In this document: one piece after another, positions 15,060 through 24,191 of the stretch
How the letters are laid out: every line of letters begins with the position of its first letter
Position numbering within the stretch: position 1 is the stretch's first letter
Origin: RGIG4097 sp964550635
GTDB lineage: Bacteria; Bacillota; Clostridia; Christensenellales; CAG-917
Reading direction: 5' to 3'
NCBI GenBank assembly: GCA_964550635.1
Contig: CAZJZV010000013.1
Span: 1 to 43,496 of the forward strand
DNA: 43,496 nt
Notes under the pieces: generated by a model
What the model saw: the letters and a program-made list of their open reading frames with translations, nothing else
Databases searched by the model: none
Told to the model about the DNA's origin: nothing
Program-made: the position numbers and the translations under genes

Positions 15060-18000
15060 TTGAATCTCGAAAGAATCGAACTTCACGGCTTCAAATCCTT
15101 CGCGGATAAGACGGTTATCGCCTTGAAAGACGGCTTCACCGCCATTATCGGACCGAACGGTTGCGGTAAGTCGAACGTTGCCGAGGCTATCCGTTGGACT
15201 CTCGGCGAGAGAAGTGCGCAGTCCTTGCGCGGTAAGACTATGACCGACGTCATTTTCGCGGGTACTGAAAAGCGTCGCAGTATGTCCTATTGCGAAGTTT
15301 CCCTTGTTTTCAACAATGCGGGACAACGTATCTTCCCAAACTTGCCGTATGACGAAGTGTCCATTTCGCGTAAACTCGACAGGAGCGGATTGTCCGAATA
15401 CTATCTCAACAACACGAGAGTCAAGTTGAAGGACATCATCAATCTTCTTCACGATACCGGTATCGGCAAGGAAGGCTACTCAATCATCGGACAGGGCAGA
15501 ATTGACGAAATTCTATCCGCGAAACCCGAAGACAGACGAAACATATTCGAAGAAGCGGCGGGCATTTCCAAATTCCGTGCTCAAAGAGTGGAAGCGGAAA
15601 ATAAACTCGCAAAGACCGCGGATAACCTTGCGCGTGCAAACGACGTTATCGCGGAAATCGAACGTCATCTCGTGCCGTTGCGTCGTCAGGCGGAGACCGC
15701 AAAGAAGTATTTTGAACTCAAAGACGCCTTGAAAAACAAGGAAGTCAACCTCTATATCTACAACTACGAGCACAACGAAGAAATTAGAAAGAACGTCATC
15801 GACAGAATCGAAGGCTACAAGAGAGCGTACGATGCGAAAAATCTTGCGTACAATGGTTGCGTGAGCGAATATGACAATACGATGAGAGAAAGTTCTCAAA
15901 TCGACCTTGTCTACGAAGCGCAAAACGCAGAGTTGTTGTCATTGAAAGTCGATGCGGAGAAGATGGCGGGACAAGCAAACGTCATCAAAGAAAAGATCAC
16001 GCACTTGCAAGCGGATAGCAATCGTTTGAACGGCGAATTGAAAGAAATCGACGCTCAAATCATCATATCCGAAGGGCTTATCAAAGCATCCGAAGACAAG
16101 AAAGAAGAGAGTTTGCAAGAGTATTTGCAAATCAGTCGCGAATTTGAGAGCGCAAACAATGCCTTTGAACACTTGTCAAAATCCGTAGCGGGCAGTGAAT
16201 CCGACCTTGAAACCAAAAATGCGGAATACGTTCGCGCGTTGCAAGAACTTGGCAATTTGCGTAGCAATTCTTCCACTTATATCGAAGAAAAGGCTATCAA
16301 TCAATCCCGTCTTGACAACTTGACCGAACTTCTCAAAGACAAGAAAGCACGTCTCGATCAAGAACTCACCAACTTGTCAATATATGACTCCAATCTTGCA
16401 AGAGTCGCCGCAAGACGTAAAGAAGCGTCGGCAGCGAATAACGAAGCGGTCGCAACGAAAAACGACTGCCAAGAAGCGATCAAAGGTTTGTCCGAAGACG
16501 CACTTGCGCTCAATAGCAAACTCGGTATGGCGGAAGGCAATCTGAAGTTGCAAATATCCATAAAAGAGCAATATTCGGGATTCCAAGAAGCAGTCAAGCG
16601 TATGATGCAGGATGCGAAATCCGATCCTATGCTCAAATCAAAGATACTCGGCGTGCTTGCCGAAGTCATCAACGTGCCGAAGGAATACGAATCCGCAATC
16701 GAATACGCGCTCGGCGGAAATCTGCAAAACGTTCTCGTAGAGAACGAAAGAGACGCGGCGGCACTCATAACGTATCTGAAACAAAAGAATTACGGTCGTG
16801 TTACTTTCCGTCCGCGCACCGCGTGCAGACCCCGCGACCTTGGCAGTATGCAAAAAGTCGTGCTTGCGGAGCAAGGGTGTTTGGGTATCGCATCCGACCT
16901 TGTGTCGTATAAACCCGAATACGACGATTTCGTGCGCGCGCTCATTGGCTCGACGGTCATCGTTGACAATATGTTGACTGCGGAAAGACTGTGGAAGAAA
17001 TACGACAGAGCGTTCAAGATCGTGACTCTCGACGGCGAAATCTACGCGCGTGGCGGTGAAGTTACGGGCGGTTCGAGACGTCAACAAACGAGCGGTCTTC
17101 TCGCACAGGAAACCCAAATCGAACAAGCGAAAGCGCACCTTGAAAAACTCCGCACGAATATCGCAAGGCTCAATCAAGAGAGAGAAGAAAGACAAGCGGA
17201 AATGGAAGTCGCGGACGAGCAGATTGCAAAATATACCGCAGAAATCGGCGAATTGCAAATCGAATTTTCTCTGAATACCGACAAGAAAAACGCATCCGAA
17301 AGCGCAGTCGAATCTCTCCAAAGAGAAATCGCGGAAGATGCGGTCGAATGCGAAAAGATCAAGGCGGCAGTCAAAGACCTTGAATATAAACTCTCGTCCA
17401 TTGACAAACTCGAAGCAATCGTCAAGGATAAGGAAAGCGAATACGGCACTCTCGTTGAAGCGTCCAAAACGCAGTCGGGCGAGCAGAAAACCGAACTCGA
17501 AACCAAGAGAGAAGAGGTTATGAATTTGAGAGTCCGCCTGACTCAAGCGAAGAGCAGTATCGACGTTATCGATGCCGATATATTCCGTTACAAGCGGGAT
17601 ATGGAGAGAATACAGGAAGAAAAACTCGACAAGATTGCCGAAATCAAGACCGTTGAAAATCAACTGAACGCCATAACCAGCGCACCCGAAAAAACCTCTT
17701 TCAGTGCGGAAGACGCGAAGAAGATCAAGGAACTTGAAGAAGCAATCCAAGGTTTGTCCGAAAGAAAGCGTAACGTCGCGCAAAAACTCATCGATCTCGA
17801 CAAGATGAAGACTACACTTCTTGACGAGAAAAACGCTTTGAACGAAAAGAGAGTGCGTGACGAAGGTATTCTCGAAAGGATAGATTCCGAAAACAGAATA
17901 CTCCAAGAACACGTTCTCGAAGAATACGATTTGACCTATACGTCCGCTCTCGAATTTAAGGACGAAACCTTCGAGGCTTACGGCGCAAAGACCGCAATTC

Positions 18001-18698
18001 AGGAACTCAGGAAGGATATCAACCGCTTGGGTGACGTCAACACGCTCGCAATCGAGCAACTTGCGGAGAATGAAAAGCACCACGAAGAGTACGTTACGCA
18101 AAGGGACGACATCCAAAAAGCGTACGACGATATAAACCATATCATCGAAGAGTTAACAAGAGAGATGACCGGCAAATTCGTGGATGCGTTCGAGAAGATA
18201 CAAGTCAACTTCAAGGACGTATTTGCGCAACTATTCGGCGGTGGCAAAGGCGAACTCAAACTCAATACGTCCGAAACCGACGATCCGCTTGAAGCTGGTA
18301 TCGAAATCTACGCGCAACCCCCGGGAAAATCTCTCCGACACATATCCTTGTTGTCGGGCGGAGAAAGGGCGGTCACCGCAATCGCGATACTGTTCTCGAT
18401 ACTGAGTCTGAAACCTATGCCGTTTTGCGTGCTTGACGAAATCGACGCGGCGCTTGACGAAAGCAATGCAAACTTGTTTGCGGAATTCATCACGAAGTTC
18501 AGTGATTATACGCAATTCATCGTCATCACCCACCGTAAACCCACCATGCGCCATGCGGACAGTATTTTCGGCGTGACCATGGAAGAGAAGGGCATCACCA
18601 AGACCGTCGCAATCGAATTTGAAGAGGCGGTCAAACACGCATCCGACGGCGGTTCGGACGATGACGGAAGTGATTCCGCATTCGCAATGGAGGCATAA
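15060..18698 (+). CDS. smc: Chromosome segregation protein SMC
   Basis: A 1212-residue SMC ATPase, the core of the ScpAB-SMC condensin that compacts and separates chromosomes. The Walker A motif GPNGCGKS is at 31-38. Long heptad-rich coiled coils flank a hinge domain at roughly 520-670 (starting around LGVLAEVI and ending near GGEVTGG). The ABC signature LSGGE is near 1098 and Walker B with VLDEIDAALD near 1123-1132. The start is TTG at 15060, chosen because the conserved N terminus begins there and AGAGGT lies seven bases upstream. The last residues are acidic and Ser/Gly-rich, a small lineage tail. ftsY starts one base after the stop. Confidence 0.97.
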   Translation: MNLERIELHGFKSFADKTVIALKDGFTAIIGPNGCGKSNVAEAIRWTLGERSAQSLRGKTMTDVIFAGTEKRRSMSYCEVSLVFNNAGQRIFPNLPYDEVSISRKLDRSGLSEYYLNNTRVKLKDIINLLHDTGIGKEGYSIIGQGRIDEILSAKPEDRRNIFEEAAGISKFRAQRVEAENKLAKTADNLARANDVIAEIERHLVPLRRQAETAKKYFELKDALKNKEVNLYIYNYEHNEEIRKNVIDRIEGYKRAYDAKNLAYNGCVSEYDNTMRESSQIDLVYEAQNAELLSLKVDAEKMAGQANVIKEKITHLQADSNRLNGELKEIDAQIIISEGLIKASEDKKEESLQEYLQISREFESANNAFEHLSKSVAGSESDLETKNAEYVRALQELGNLRSNSSTYIEEKAINQSRLDNLTELLKDKKARLDQELTNLSIYDSNLARVAARRKEASAANNEAVATKNDCQEAIKGLSEDALALNSKLGMAEGNLKLQISIKEQYSGFQEAVKRMMQDAKSDPMLKSKILGVLAEVINVPKEYESAIEYALGGNLQNVLVENERDAAALITYLKQKNYGRVTFRPRTACRPRDLGSMQKVVLAEQGCLGIASDLVSYKPEYDDFVRALIGSTVIVDNMLTAERLWKKYDRAFKIVTLDGEIYARGGEVTGGSRRQQTSGLLAQETQIEQAKAHLEKLRTNIARLNQEREERQAEMEVADEQIAKYTAEIGELQIEFSLNTDKKNASESAVESLQREIAEDAVECEKIKAAVKDLEYKLSSIDKLEAIVKDKESEYGTLVEASKTQSGEQKTELETKREEVMNLRVRLTQAKSSIDVIDADIFRYKRDMERIQEEKLDKIAEIKTVENQLNAITSAPEKTSFSAEDAKKIKELEEAIQGLSERKRNVAQKLIDLDKMKTTLLDEKNALNEKRVRDEGILERIDSENRILQEHVLEEYDLTYTSALEFKDETFEAYGAKTAIQELRKDINRLGDVNTLAIEQLAENEKHHEEYVTQRDDIQKAYDDINHIIEELTREMTGKFVDAFEKIQVNFKDVFAQLFGGGKGELKLNTSETDDPLEAGIEIYAQPPGKSLRHISLLSGGERAVTAIAILFSILSLKPMPFCVLDEIDAALDESNANLFAEFITKFSDYTQFIVITHRKPTMRHADSIFGVTMEEKGITKTVAIEFEEAVKHASDGGSDDDGSDSAFAMEA

Positions 18699-18699
18699 T

Positions 18700-19593
18700 A
18701 TGGGATTTTTTCAGAAGATATTGGACGGAGTGAAAAAGACGAAGGATAACTTCCAAAAGAAGTTGTTCTACGCTTTCTCTGCAAAGGAACTCGACGACGA
18801 GTTTTACGACAATCTCGAAGAAGCACTGCTCGCGGCGGATATGGGTATCACCGCAACGGAGAGCGTCATCAACGAACTCAAAGACGAAGTGTTCAAAAAC
18901 AAAGTCAAGGTCCCCGAAGACGCAAAAGGCTTGCTCCGTCAAATTCTCATCGACGATATTGATTTCGAGATTGACGAATATGAATATCCGTTGGTCATTC
19001 TGCTTTCGGGAGTCAACGGAGTCGGCAAGACTACCGCTATCGGCAAACTTGCAAACTACTTCCACACTCAAGGCAAGAGCGTAGTCGTGGCAGCGGCGGA
19101 TACCTTCCGCGCGGCGGCAAGCGAGCAACTCGAAGTTTGGGGAGAAAGAGCAGGTGTGCGCGTCATCAAACACGGTGAAGGCAGTGATCCTGCGGCGGTG
19201 GTTTTCGATGCCATAGCATCCGCAAAGGCAAAGGGTACGGACGTCATATTGGTGGATACGGCGGGCAGACTTCACAACAAAGTCAATCTGATGAACGAAC
19301 TCAAAAAGATATGCAGAGTGGTGGAAAGAGAACTGCCCAACGCAGACTTCAGAAAGTATCTCGTGCTTGACGCAACGACGGGACAAAACGCATTGTCCCA
19401 AGCGGAAATTTTCGGAGAGGCAATCGACGTAGACGGCATAATTCTCACCAAACTCGACGGTACCGCAAAGGGCGGAGTTGTCGTCGCAATAAGCGAAGAA
19501 CTCGAACTTCCCGTCCTGTTCGTAGGCGTAGGCGAAAAGATAGACGACCTTATACCTTTCGACCCGACTGACTTCGTCAACGCATTGTTTTAA
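18700..19593 (+). CDS. ftsY: Signal recognition particle receptor FtsY
   Basis: A 297-residue SRP GTPase, the membrane-associated receptor that docks ribosome-SRP complexes at the translocon. The N domain helices occupy about 20-95. The G domain follows with GVNGVGKTT at 104-112, the AADTFRAAA motif, DTAGR and TKLDG. The acidic A domain of the E. coli protein is missing, as is usual in Gram-positive bacteria; a short amphipathic start (MGFFQKILDGVK) may bind membrane. A longer open frame upstream overlaps smc, but ATG 18700 has GGAGG just before it. The smc-ftsY pairing is conserved in Bacillota. Confidence 0.97.
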   Translation: MGFFQKILDGVKKTKDNFQKKLFYAFSAKELDDEFYDNLEEALLAADMGITATESVINELKDEVFKNKVKVPEDAKGLLRQILIDDIDFEIDEYEYPLVILLSGVNGVGKTTAIGKLANYFHTQGKSVVVAAADTFRAAASEQLEVWGERAGVRVIKHGEGSDPAAVVFDAIASAKAKGTDVILVDTAGRLHNKVNLMNELKKICRVVERELPNADFRKYLVLDATTGQNALSQAEIFGEAIDVDGIILTKLDGTAKGGVVVAISEELELPVLFVGVGEKIDDLIPFDPTDFVNALF

Positions 19594-19610
19594 ACTCACC
19601 AACAAAAACA

Positions 19611-19637
19611 AAAAGCGGCGTTTATCACGCCGTTTTT
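19611..19637 (+). terminator. Intrinsic terminator after ftsY
   Basis: A six-pair GC-rich stem (19616-19621 with 19627-19632), extended by A-T pairs, has a five-base loop and then T. Confidence 0.85.
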
Positions 19638-19834
19638 CATTTTTAACAGCCGTTATGTATTAAAATATATTGTTTTGCATTTGTTGATTTTAATATGCGA
19701 CTGTTTTAATTGGCAGTAAAAGTTGCCGCCTGTTTGTTAAATAAGTTGTTTGAAAATACTGTTTATATTTTGATAGTCATAAATAGACGTTTTTATTTTA
19801 TATAAATAAATATTTTTGTGTAAAGGAAAAATGC
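19638..19834. other. AT-rich intergenic stretch before ylxM
   Basis: About 200 bases between the ftsY terminator and the ylxM promoter. It is very AT-rich with no open frame of note, no RNA gene signature and no clear long inverted repeat. It could act as an upstream activating (UP-type) region for the next promoter, but nothing specific is seen. Confidence 0.6.
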
Positions 19835-19863
19835 TTGACGGCGGGGCGGGAAAATGGTATTAT
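19835..19863 (+). promoter_or_regulatory. Promoter of the ylxM-ffh operon
   Basis: TTGACG (19835-19840) and TATTAT (19858-19863) have a 17-bp spacer. The spacer is unusually GC-rich compared with the AT-rich DNA upstream. The start is expected near 19870. Confidence 0.8.
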
Positions 19864-19889
19864 ACTGTCAAGTGAGAGGACTTTACATT

Positions 19890-20213
19890 ATGGATAGATA
19901 TACTATATCGAATCTTCGTGCCTACTACGGCGACTTGTTGACTAACAAGCAGAACGAAATGCTCCGCTTGCGCTACGACGAGGATATGTCGCTCAGCGAA
20001 ATCGCGGATGAGTTTTCCGTGTCTCGACAAGCCGTTGTGGATGCAGTAAAGTCGGGAGAGAAGTCCCTTGTCGATTACGAAAGTAAACTTCGTCTTCTCG
20101 AACAAAATACCTCTCTCGGTGAACAAATCGACCTTGCCGTCCGCGCTATCAAAGACGGCAACCTCGAAGTCGCGCTTGACGCACTTCTGAGTGCACGTGA
20201 AATTTTGGAGTGA
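19890..20213 (+). CDS. ylxM: YlxM-family DNA-binding accessory of SRP
   Basis: A 107-residue protein with a sigma-70 region 4-type helix-turn-helix at about 33-57 (SLSEIADEFSVSRQAVVDAV). YlxM is encoded next to ffh in most Gram-positive bacteria and has been linked to SRP function in streptococci. ATG 19890 has AGAGGA nine bases upstream; an open frame beginning earlier is inside the promoter. The ffh start codon is one base after its stop, so the two are coupled. Confidence 0.93.
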   Translation: MDRYTISNLRAYYGDLLTNKQNEMLRLRYDEDMSLSEIADEFSVSRQAVVDAVKSGEKSLVDYESKLRLLEQNTSLGEQIDLAVRAIKDGNLEVALDALLSAREILE

Positions 20214-20214
20214 T

Positions 20215-21552
20215 ATGGGTACATTTGCAAGTTTAAGCGACAGAATGAATCACATCTTCTCGAAACTGCGCAACAAGGGCAAACTTACTGAACTTGAAAT
20301 CAAGCAGGCTATGAGAGAAATACGCGTCGCCCTTCTCGAGGCGGACGTCAATTTCAGCGTTGTCAAGGACTTCGTGAGTAGGGTGAGCGAGAAGGCTCTC
20401 GGTGAAGATATTCTCAAATCTCTCACTCCCGCTCAACAAATCGTCAAAATCGTCAATGAAGAGTTGACCGCCCTTATGGGTAGCACTCATCAAAAACTTG
20501 CCACGAGCGATCGTCAACCCACCGTATATATGATGTGCGGTTTGCAAGGCGCGGGCAAGACCACAATGTGCGGAAAACTCACCGCATATCTCAAAAAACA
20601 GGGCAAGAAAGTTTTGCTTGTTGCAGGGGATATATATCGTCCCGCCGCAATTCAACAACTAAAAGTTGTTGCGGGCAAAGCGGGTACGGAAGTCTTTGAA
20701 GAAGGACAAATCAATCCCGTCAAAATCGCAACGGACGCAATTCCGTACGCACTCAAAAACGGCTACGACACCGTCATCATCGACACCGCAGGTCGTCTGC
20801 ATATAGATGAAAAGTTGATGGATGAACTCGTCGCAATCAAGTCCGCAGTCAAACCCACCGAAATTTTGCTCGTGGTTGACAGTATGACGGGTCAAGACGC
20901 AGTCACCGTCGCGGACACATTCAACAAGACTCTCGATATAACCGGCGTCATCATGACCAAACTCGACGGCGATACGAGAGGCGGCGCGGCACTTTCAATC
21001 AAAGCGGTCACCGGGAAACCTATCAAATTCAGCGGTATCGGTGAGAAAATGGAAGATCTCGAACCCTTCCATCCGGATAGAATGGCAAGCCGCATTCTCG
21101 GTATGGGTGACGTGCTAACCCTCATCGAAAAGGCGGAAAACGCTTTCTCGAAAGAGCAGGCGGAAAACCTGCAAAAGAAACTCAAAGAACGTTCGTTCTC
21201 CCTTGAAGATTATCTTGAACAACTGGATAGCGTCAAGAAAATGGGCAATCTCGGGGATATGATGAATATGATTCCCGGTCTTGCAGGCAAGATGAAAGGC
21301 GGTGCGCCTGAAATCGACGAGAAACAACTTCTTCGCACGAAAGCAATCATCCAGTCGATGACTCCCAAGGAAAGACGCAACCCCGACATTATCAAGGCAA
21401 GTCAAAGAAAACGTATCGCAAAGGGTAGCGGAACTAGCATTCAAGAAGTCAATCAACTGCTCAAGCAATTCGAACTCACCAAAGATATGATGAACAGAAT
21501 GCAAAAGGGCGGTTTGAAAGGACTCAAAGGACTGAAAGGCTTCCCGTTCTAG
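20215..21552 (+). CDS. ffh: Signal recognition particle protein Ffh
   Basis: A 445-residue SRP54 GTPase that, with SRP RNA, recognises signal sequences on nascent membrane and secreted proteins. The N domain is followed by the G domain (GLQGAGKTT at 109-117, DTAGRLH near 191, TKLDGD near 249) and a methionine-rich M domain from about 300 that ends in repeated GLKGLKG. ATG 20215 is preceded by TTGGAG inside the ylxM end. The SRP RNA gene itself is not seen in the window. rpsP follows after a 93-base gap with no clear terminator. Confidence 0.97.
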   Translation: MGTFASLSDRMNHIFSKLRNKGKLTELEIKQAMREIRVALLEADVNFSVVKDFVSRVSEKALGEDILKSLTPAQQIVKIVNEELTALMGSTHQKLATSDRQPTVYMMCGLQGAGKTTMCGKLTAYLKKQGKKVLLVAGDIYRPAAIQQLKVVAGKAGTEVFEEGQINPVKIATDAIPYALKNGYDTVIIDTAGRLHIDEKLMDELVAIKSAVKPTEILLVVDSMTGQDAVTVADTFNKTLDITGVIMTKLDGDTRGGAALSIKAVTGKPIKFSGIGEKMEDLEPFHPDRMASRILGMGDVLTLIEKAENAFSKEQAENLQKKLKERSFSLEDYLEQLDSVKKMGNLGDMMNMIPGLAGKMKGGAPEIDEKQLLRTKAIIQSMTPKERRNPDIIKASQRKRIAKGSGTSIQEVNQLLKQFELTKDMMNRMQKGGLKGLKGLKGFPF

Positions 21553-21645
21553 AAAAAATCCGCAGAGTTTTAGCACTCGACGGAACAACTATCAAAACAA
21601 AACAACAAAAATAACATATAACTTCACTTAAAGGAGAAACAAATC

Positions 21646-21885
21646 ATGGTCAAACTCAGACTTACCCGTATGGGCGCAAAGAAAGCACCTTTCTATCGTA
21701 TCGTAGCAGTCGATTCCCGCAAGGCAAGAGACGGTGAATATATCGAACAAATCGGTATCTACAATCCCGTCGCAGATCCGAAGGAAGTCAGAATCGATGC
21801 AGATCTCGCAAAGAAATGGCTCGCTAACGGCGCACAACCCACCGAAACCGTCCGCAACCTCTTCAAAGCAAACGGTATTCTGTAA
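21646..21885 (+). CDS. rpsP: 30S ribosomal protein S16
   Basis: A 79-residue ribosomal protein with the family start MVKLRLTRMGAKKAPFYR and normal length. S16 binds 16S rRNA early in 30S assembly. A strong AAAGGAGAA ribosome site precedes ATG 21646. It opens the conserved rpsP-khpA-rimM-trmD set, where ribosome assembly and rRNA/tRNA maturation genes are cotranscribed. Confidence 0.97.
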   Translation: MVKLRLTRMGAKKAPFYRIVAVDSRKARDGEYIEQIGIYNPVADPKEVRIDADLAKKWLANGAQPTETVRNLFKANGIL

Positions 21886-21887
21886 TT

Positions 21888-22121
21888 ATGCTCGAACTCG
21901 TAGAATTTTTAGTCAATAAACTCGTCCCCGACGGGGACTTCGAAGTGCAACTCGTTGAAAACGACGAAGTGAGTGATATTGTCGTCACTATCTCCAAAAA
22001 GGATATCGGCAAGGTCATCGGAAAGCAGGGCAGAATCGCCAAGTCTATCCGCACTCTCGTCAAGGCGGCAAGCGGTAAAAGCGGCACTCGCTATAACGTA
22101 GTTATAGACGAAAAAGAATGA
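21888..22121 (+). CDS. khpA: KH-domain RNA-binding protein KhpA (YlqC)
   Basis: A 77-residue single KH-domain protein. The GxxG loop appears as IGKQGR near residues 43-48. KhpA binds RNA and, with KhpB, affects cell elongation and division in Gram-positive cocci. It starts two bases after the rpsP stop without its own ribosome site and overlaps rimM by four bases (ATGA), so expression is translationally coupled on both sides. Confidence 0.94.
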   Translation: MLELVEFLVNKLVPDGDFEVQLVENDEVSDIVVTISKKDIGKVIGKQGRIAKSIRTLVKAASGKSGTRYNVVIDEKE

Positions 22122-22627
22122 AATCCGAATTTACCGTAGGGAAAGCGTTGCGCCCCCGCGGTCTGAAAGGCGAACTTCGGTTTGAACTTTACACCTCGGA
22201 CTCAACGCGTTTTTCCAAGATTAAACGAGCAAAACTCGACGGCAAAACCTTCAACGTGGAGAAAATCTCCGTTGAAGGCGATTTTGCTTATATCAAATTC
22301 GAGGGTATCGATAGCGTGGAAGTCGCAGAAACTTACCGCGGTAAATCCCTTGTCGTCGAGAGATCCGAACTGCCTAAACCAAAAGACGGAAAAGTCTATA
22401 TTGCGGATATAGTCGGCTCGGACGTTTTCGTCGACGGAGACGTCATCGGTGAACTCGTGGACGTTTTGCAGTACGGCTCGGCGGATATCTACGTAATCAA
22501 CCTGCCCGCAGGCGGAAACGTACAAGTCCCCGCGCTCAAAGAACTCGTCAAAGATATCGACGTCGAGAACGGCAAAATCGTGCTTGACGGCTACGTTTTT
22601 CGCAGAGTTGCGGTGTACAACGACTGA
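22118..22627 (+). CDS. rimM: Ribosome maturation factor RimM
   Basis: A 169-residue 30S assembly factor that binds S19 and helps mature the 3' domain of 16S rRNA. The N-terminal RimM beta-barrel begins FTVGKALRPRGLKGELR; the C-terminal PRC-barrel covers about 95-165 and includes VDVLQYGSADIY and PALKELV. The start overlaps khpA by four bases and trmD begins two bases after the stop. Confidence 0.95.
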   Translation: MKSEFTVGKALRPRGLKGELRFELYTSDSTRFSKIKRAKLDGKTFNVEKISVEGDFAYIKFEGIDSVEVAETYRGKSLVVERSELPKPKDGKVYIADIVGSDVFVDGDVIGELVDVLQYGSADIYVINLPAGGNVQVPALKELVKDIDVENGKIVLDGYVFRRVAVYND

Positions 22628-22629
22628 TT

Positions 22630-23301
22630 ATGCGTTTTGAAATCCTAACCATTTTTCCTGAATATTTCGGCGTACTCTCCCAAAGCCTGATCGGAAAAGC
22701 GATCGCAGGCGGTATTTTGGATGTCAACGTAACTAATATCAGGGATTATAGCAAGGATAAACACTCCAAAACCGACGATTATCCCTACGGTGGCGGTGCG
22801 GGTATGGTTATGACACCCGACCCCGTCGTTAGCGCAATCGAAGCGGTTGATCCCGAGCATAAGTTGAAGAGAATTTATCTCTCGCCAAAGGGCGTTCAAC
22901 TCAAGCAAAAAGTCGTTGAAAACCTTGCAAAAGAAGAAGGATTGCTCCTGCTTTGCGGTGATTACGAAGGTATCGACGAAAGAATTATTAACCTTTGCAT
23001 TGACGAAGAAATCTCTATCGGCGACTATGTTTTGACGGGGGGAGAACTTCCCGCACTCGTGCTTATCAACGCGGTCGCAAGATACGTTGACGGTGTGCTA
23101 GGTTCAAGCGAAAGTACGGATGAAGAAAGTTTTTCAAACGGTCTTCTCGAATATCCGCACTACACTCGTCCCGCAGAGTATAGAGGGCTCAAAGTTCCCG
23201 AAGTTTTGCAGAGCGGTAATCATGCGGAGATCGCAAAATGGCGACGTGAACAATCCTTGAAAATCACTCGCGAACGACGCCCCGATCTTCTCGACGAATA
23301 A
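22630..23301 (+). CDS. trmD: tRNA (guanine-N1)-methyltransferase TrmD
   Basis: A 223-residue SPOUT methyltransferase that makes m1G37 in tRNAs read with a G at position 36, preventing +1 frameshifts. The N terminus FEILTIFPEYF, the LSPKGVQLKQ loop, and the trefoil-knot segment CGDYEGIDERI...GDYVLTGGELPA are intact. It is slightly short at the C terminus compared with about 240 residues in other species. It is the last of the tightly coupled rpsP set; a hairpin with a T-tract follows. Confidence 0.96.
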   Translation: MRFEILTIFPEYFGVLSQSLIGKAIAGGILDVNVTNIRDYSKDKHSKTDDYPYGGGAGMVMTPDPVVSAIEAVDPEHKLKRIYLSPKGVQLKQKVVENLAKEEGLLLLCGDYEGIDERIINLCIDEEISIGDYVLTGGELPALVLINAVARYVDGVLGSSESTDEESFSNGLLEYPHYTRPAEYRGLKVPEVLQSGNHAEIAKWRREQSLKITRERRPDLLDE

Positions 23302-23305
23302 CTTT

Positions 23306-23330
23306 ATGATTGCTTTTGCAATCATTTTTT
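23306..23330 (+). terminator. Terminator-like hairpin between trmD and rbgA
   Basis: An eight-pair stem (23306-23313 with 23318-23325) with a four-T loop runs into five more T. It lies 13 bases before the rbgA start codon, and no separate rbgA promoter is evident, so it probably acts as a partial terminator. Confidence 0.7.
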
Positions 23331-23342
23331 TAAGAGGATAAA

Positions 23343-24173
23343 GTGAATATACAGTGGTTTCCCGGTCATATGACCAAGGCTATACGAATGATGGAGGAGA
23401 ATCTCCGCCTTGTCGACGCGTTGATCTACGTGATAGATTCTCGCGCGGTTTATTCGTGCGCCAATCCTCTTCTCGACAAACTCATCACCGGGAAAAGAGT
23501 GTTGTACGTTTTCAACAAATGCGACCTCGTCGACAAAAACGACCTTGATAGATGGATGGATACCTATAAAAAATTCGGTAAACCGTGCGTGAAAGTGGTC
23601 GGCACTTCGGGGGATTGCAGAGAAATCGTCGCAAAACTCAAAGAAATTATGTCGGATAAACTCACTCACTACTCCGGTAAAGGCGCAAACGTGTCCGTCA
23701 GAGCGATGGTCGTCGGCGTGCCTAACAGCGGTAAGTCCACCATCATCAACTCGATGATTGGCAAGGCAAAAGCGGTGACCGGGGATAGACCGGGGGTTAC
23801 TCGCGGAAAACAATGGCTCTCAATCGACGGCATTGATTTTCTCGACACTCCGGGGACTTTGTGGGGCAAATTCGACGATCAAATAGTCGCGCATCACTTG
23901 GCGTATATCGGCAGTATTCGCGACGAAATTTTGGACACGGGCGACCTTGCCTACGACTTTCTCGAAGAGATTTCAAAGACCTATCCCGACAATATTCTTG
24001 CTCGCTACGGGCTTGACGAAATTCCCGATACGACTATCGAACTTTTCGACAAAATCGCATTGTCGCGCGGTTTCAAAATAAAGGGCGGAGAGATCGATTA
24101 CGACCGCACCGCTCGCACCATACTCGACGACTTCAGAAAAGGTCGTCTGGGACTTATATGTCTTGAAAAATAA
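23343..24173 (+). CDS. rbgA: Ribosome biogenesis GTPase RbgA (YlqF)
   Basis: A 276-residue circularly permuted GTPase required for late 50S assembly. The motifs come in permuted order: NKCD (G4) near 59-62, then GVPNSGKST (G1) near 125-133, then DTPGT (G3) near 168-172. The start MNIQWFPGHMTKA is the family hallmark, here from a GTG codon at 23343 with TAAGAGGA upstream. It sits between trmD and rnhB as in Bacillus. Confidence 0.96.
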   Translation: MNIQWFPGHMTKAIRMMEENLRLVDALIYVIDSRAVYSCANPLLDKLITGKRVLYVFNKCDLVDKNDLDRWMDTYKKFGKPCVKVVGTSGDCREIVAKLKEIMSDKLTHYSGKGANVSVRAMVVGVPNSGKSTIINSMIGKAKAVTGDRPGVTRGKQWLSIDGIDFLDTPGTLWGKFDDQIVAHHLAYIGSIRDEILDTGDLAYDFLEEISKTYPDNILARYGLDEIPDTTIELFDKIALSRGFKIKGGEIDYDRTARTILDDFRKGRLGLICLEK

Positions 24174-24191
24174 CCGATTAGAATACCGAAA

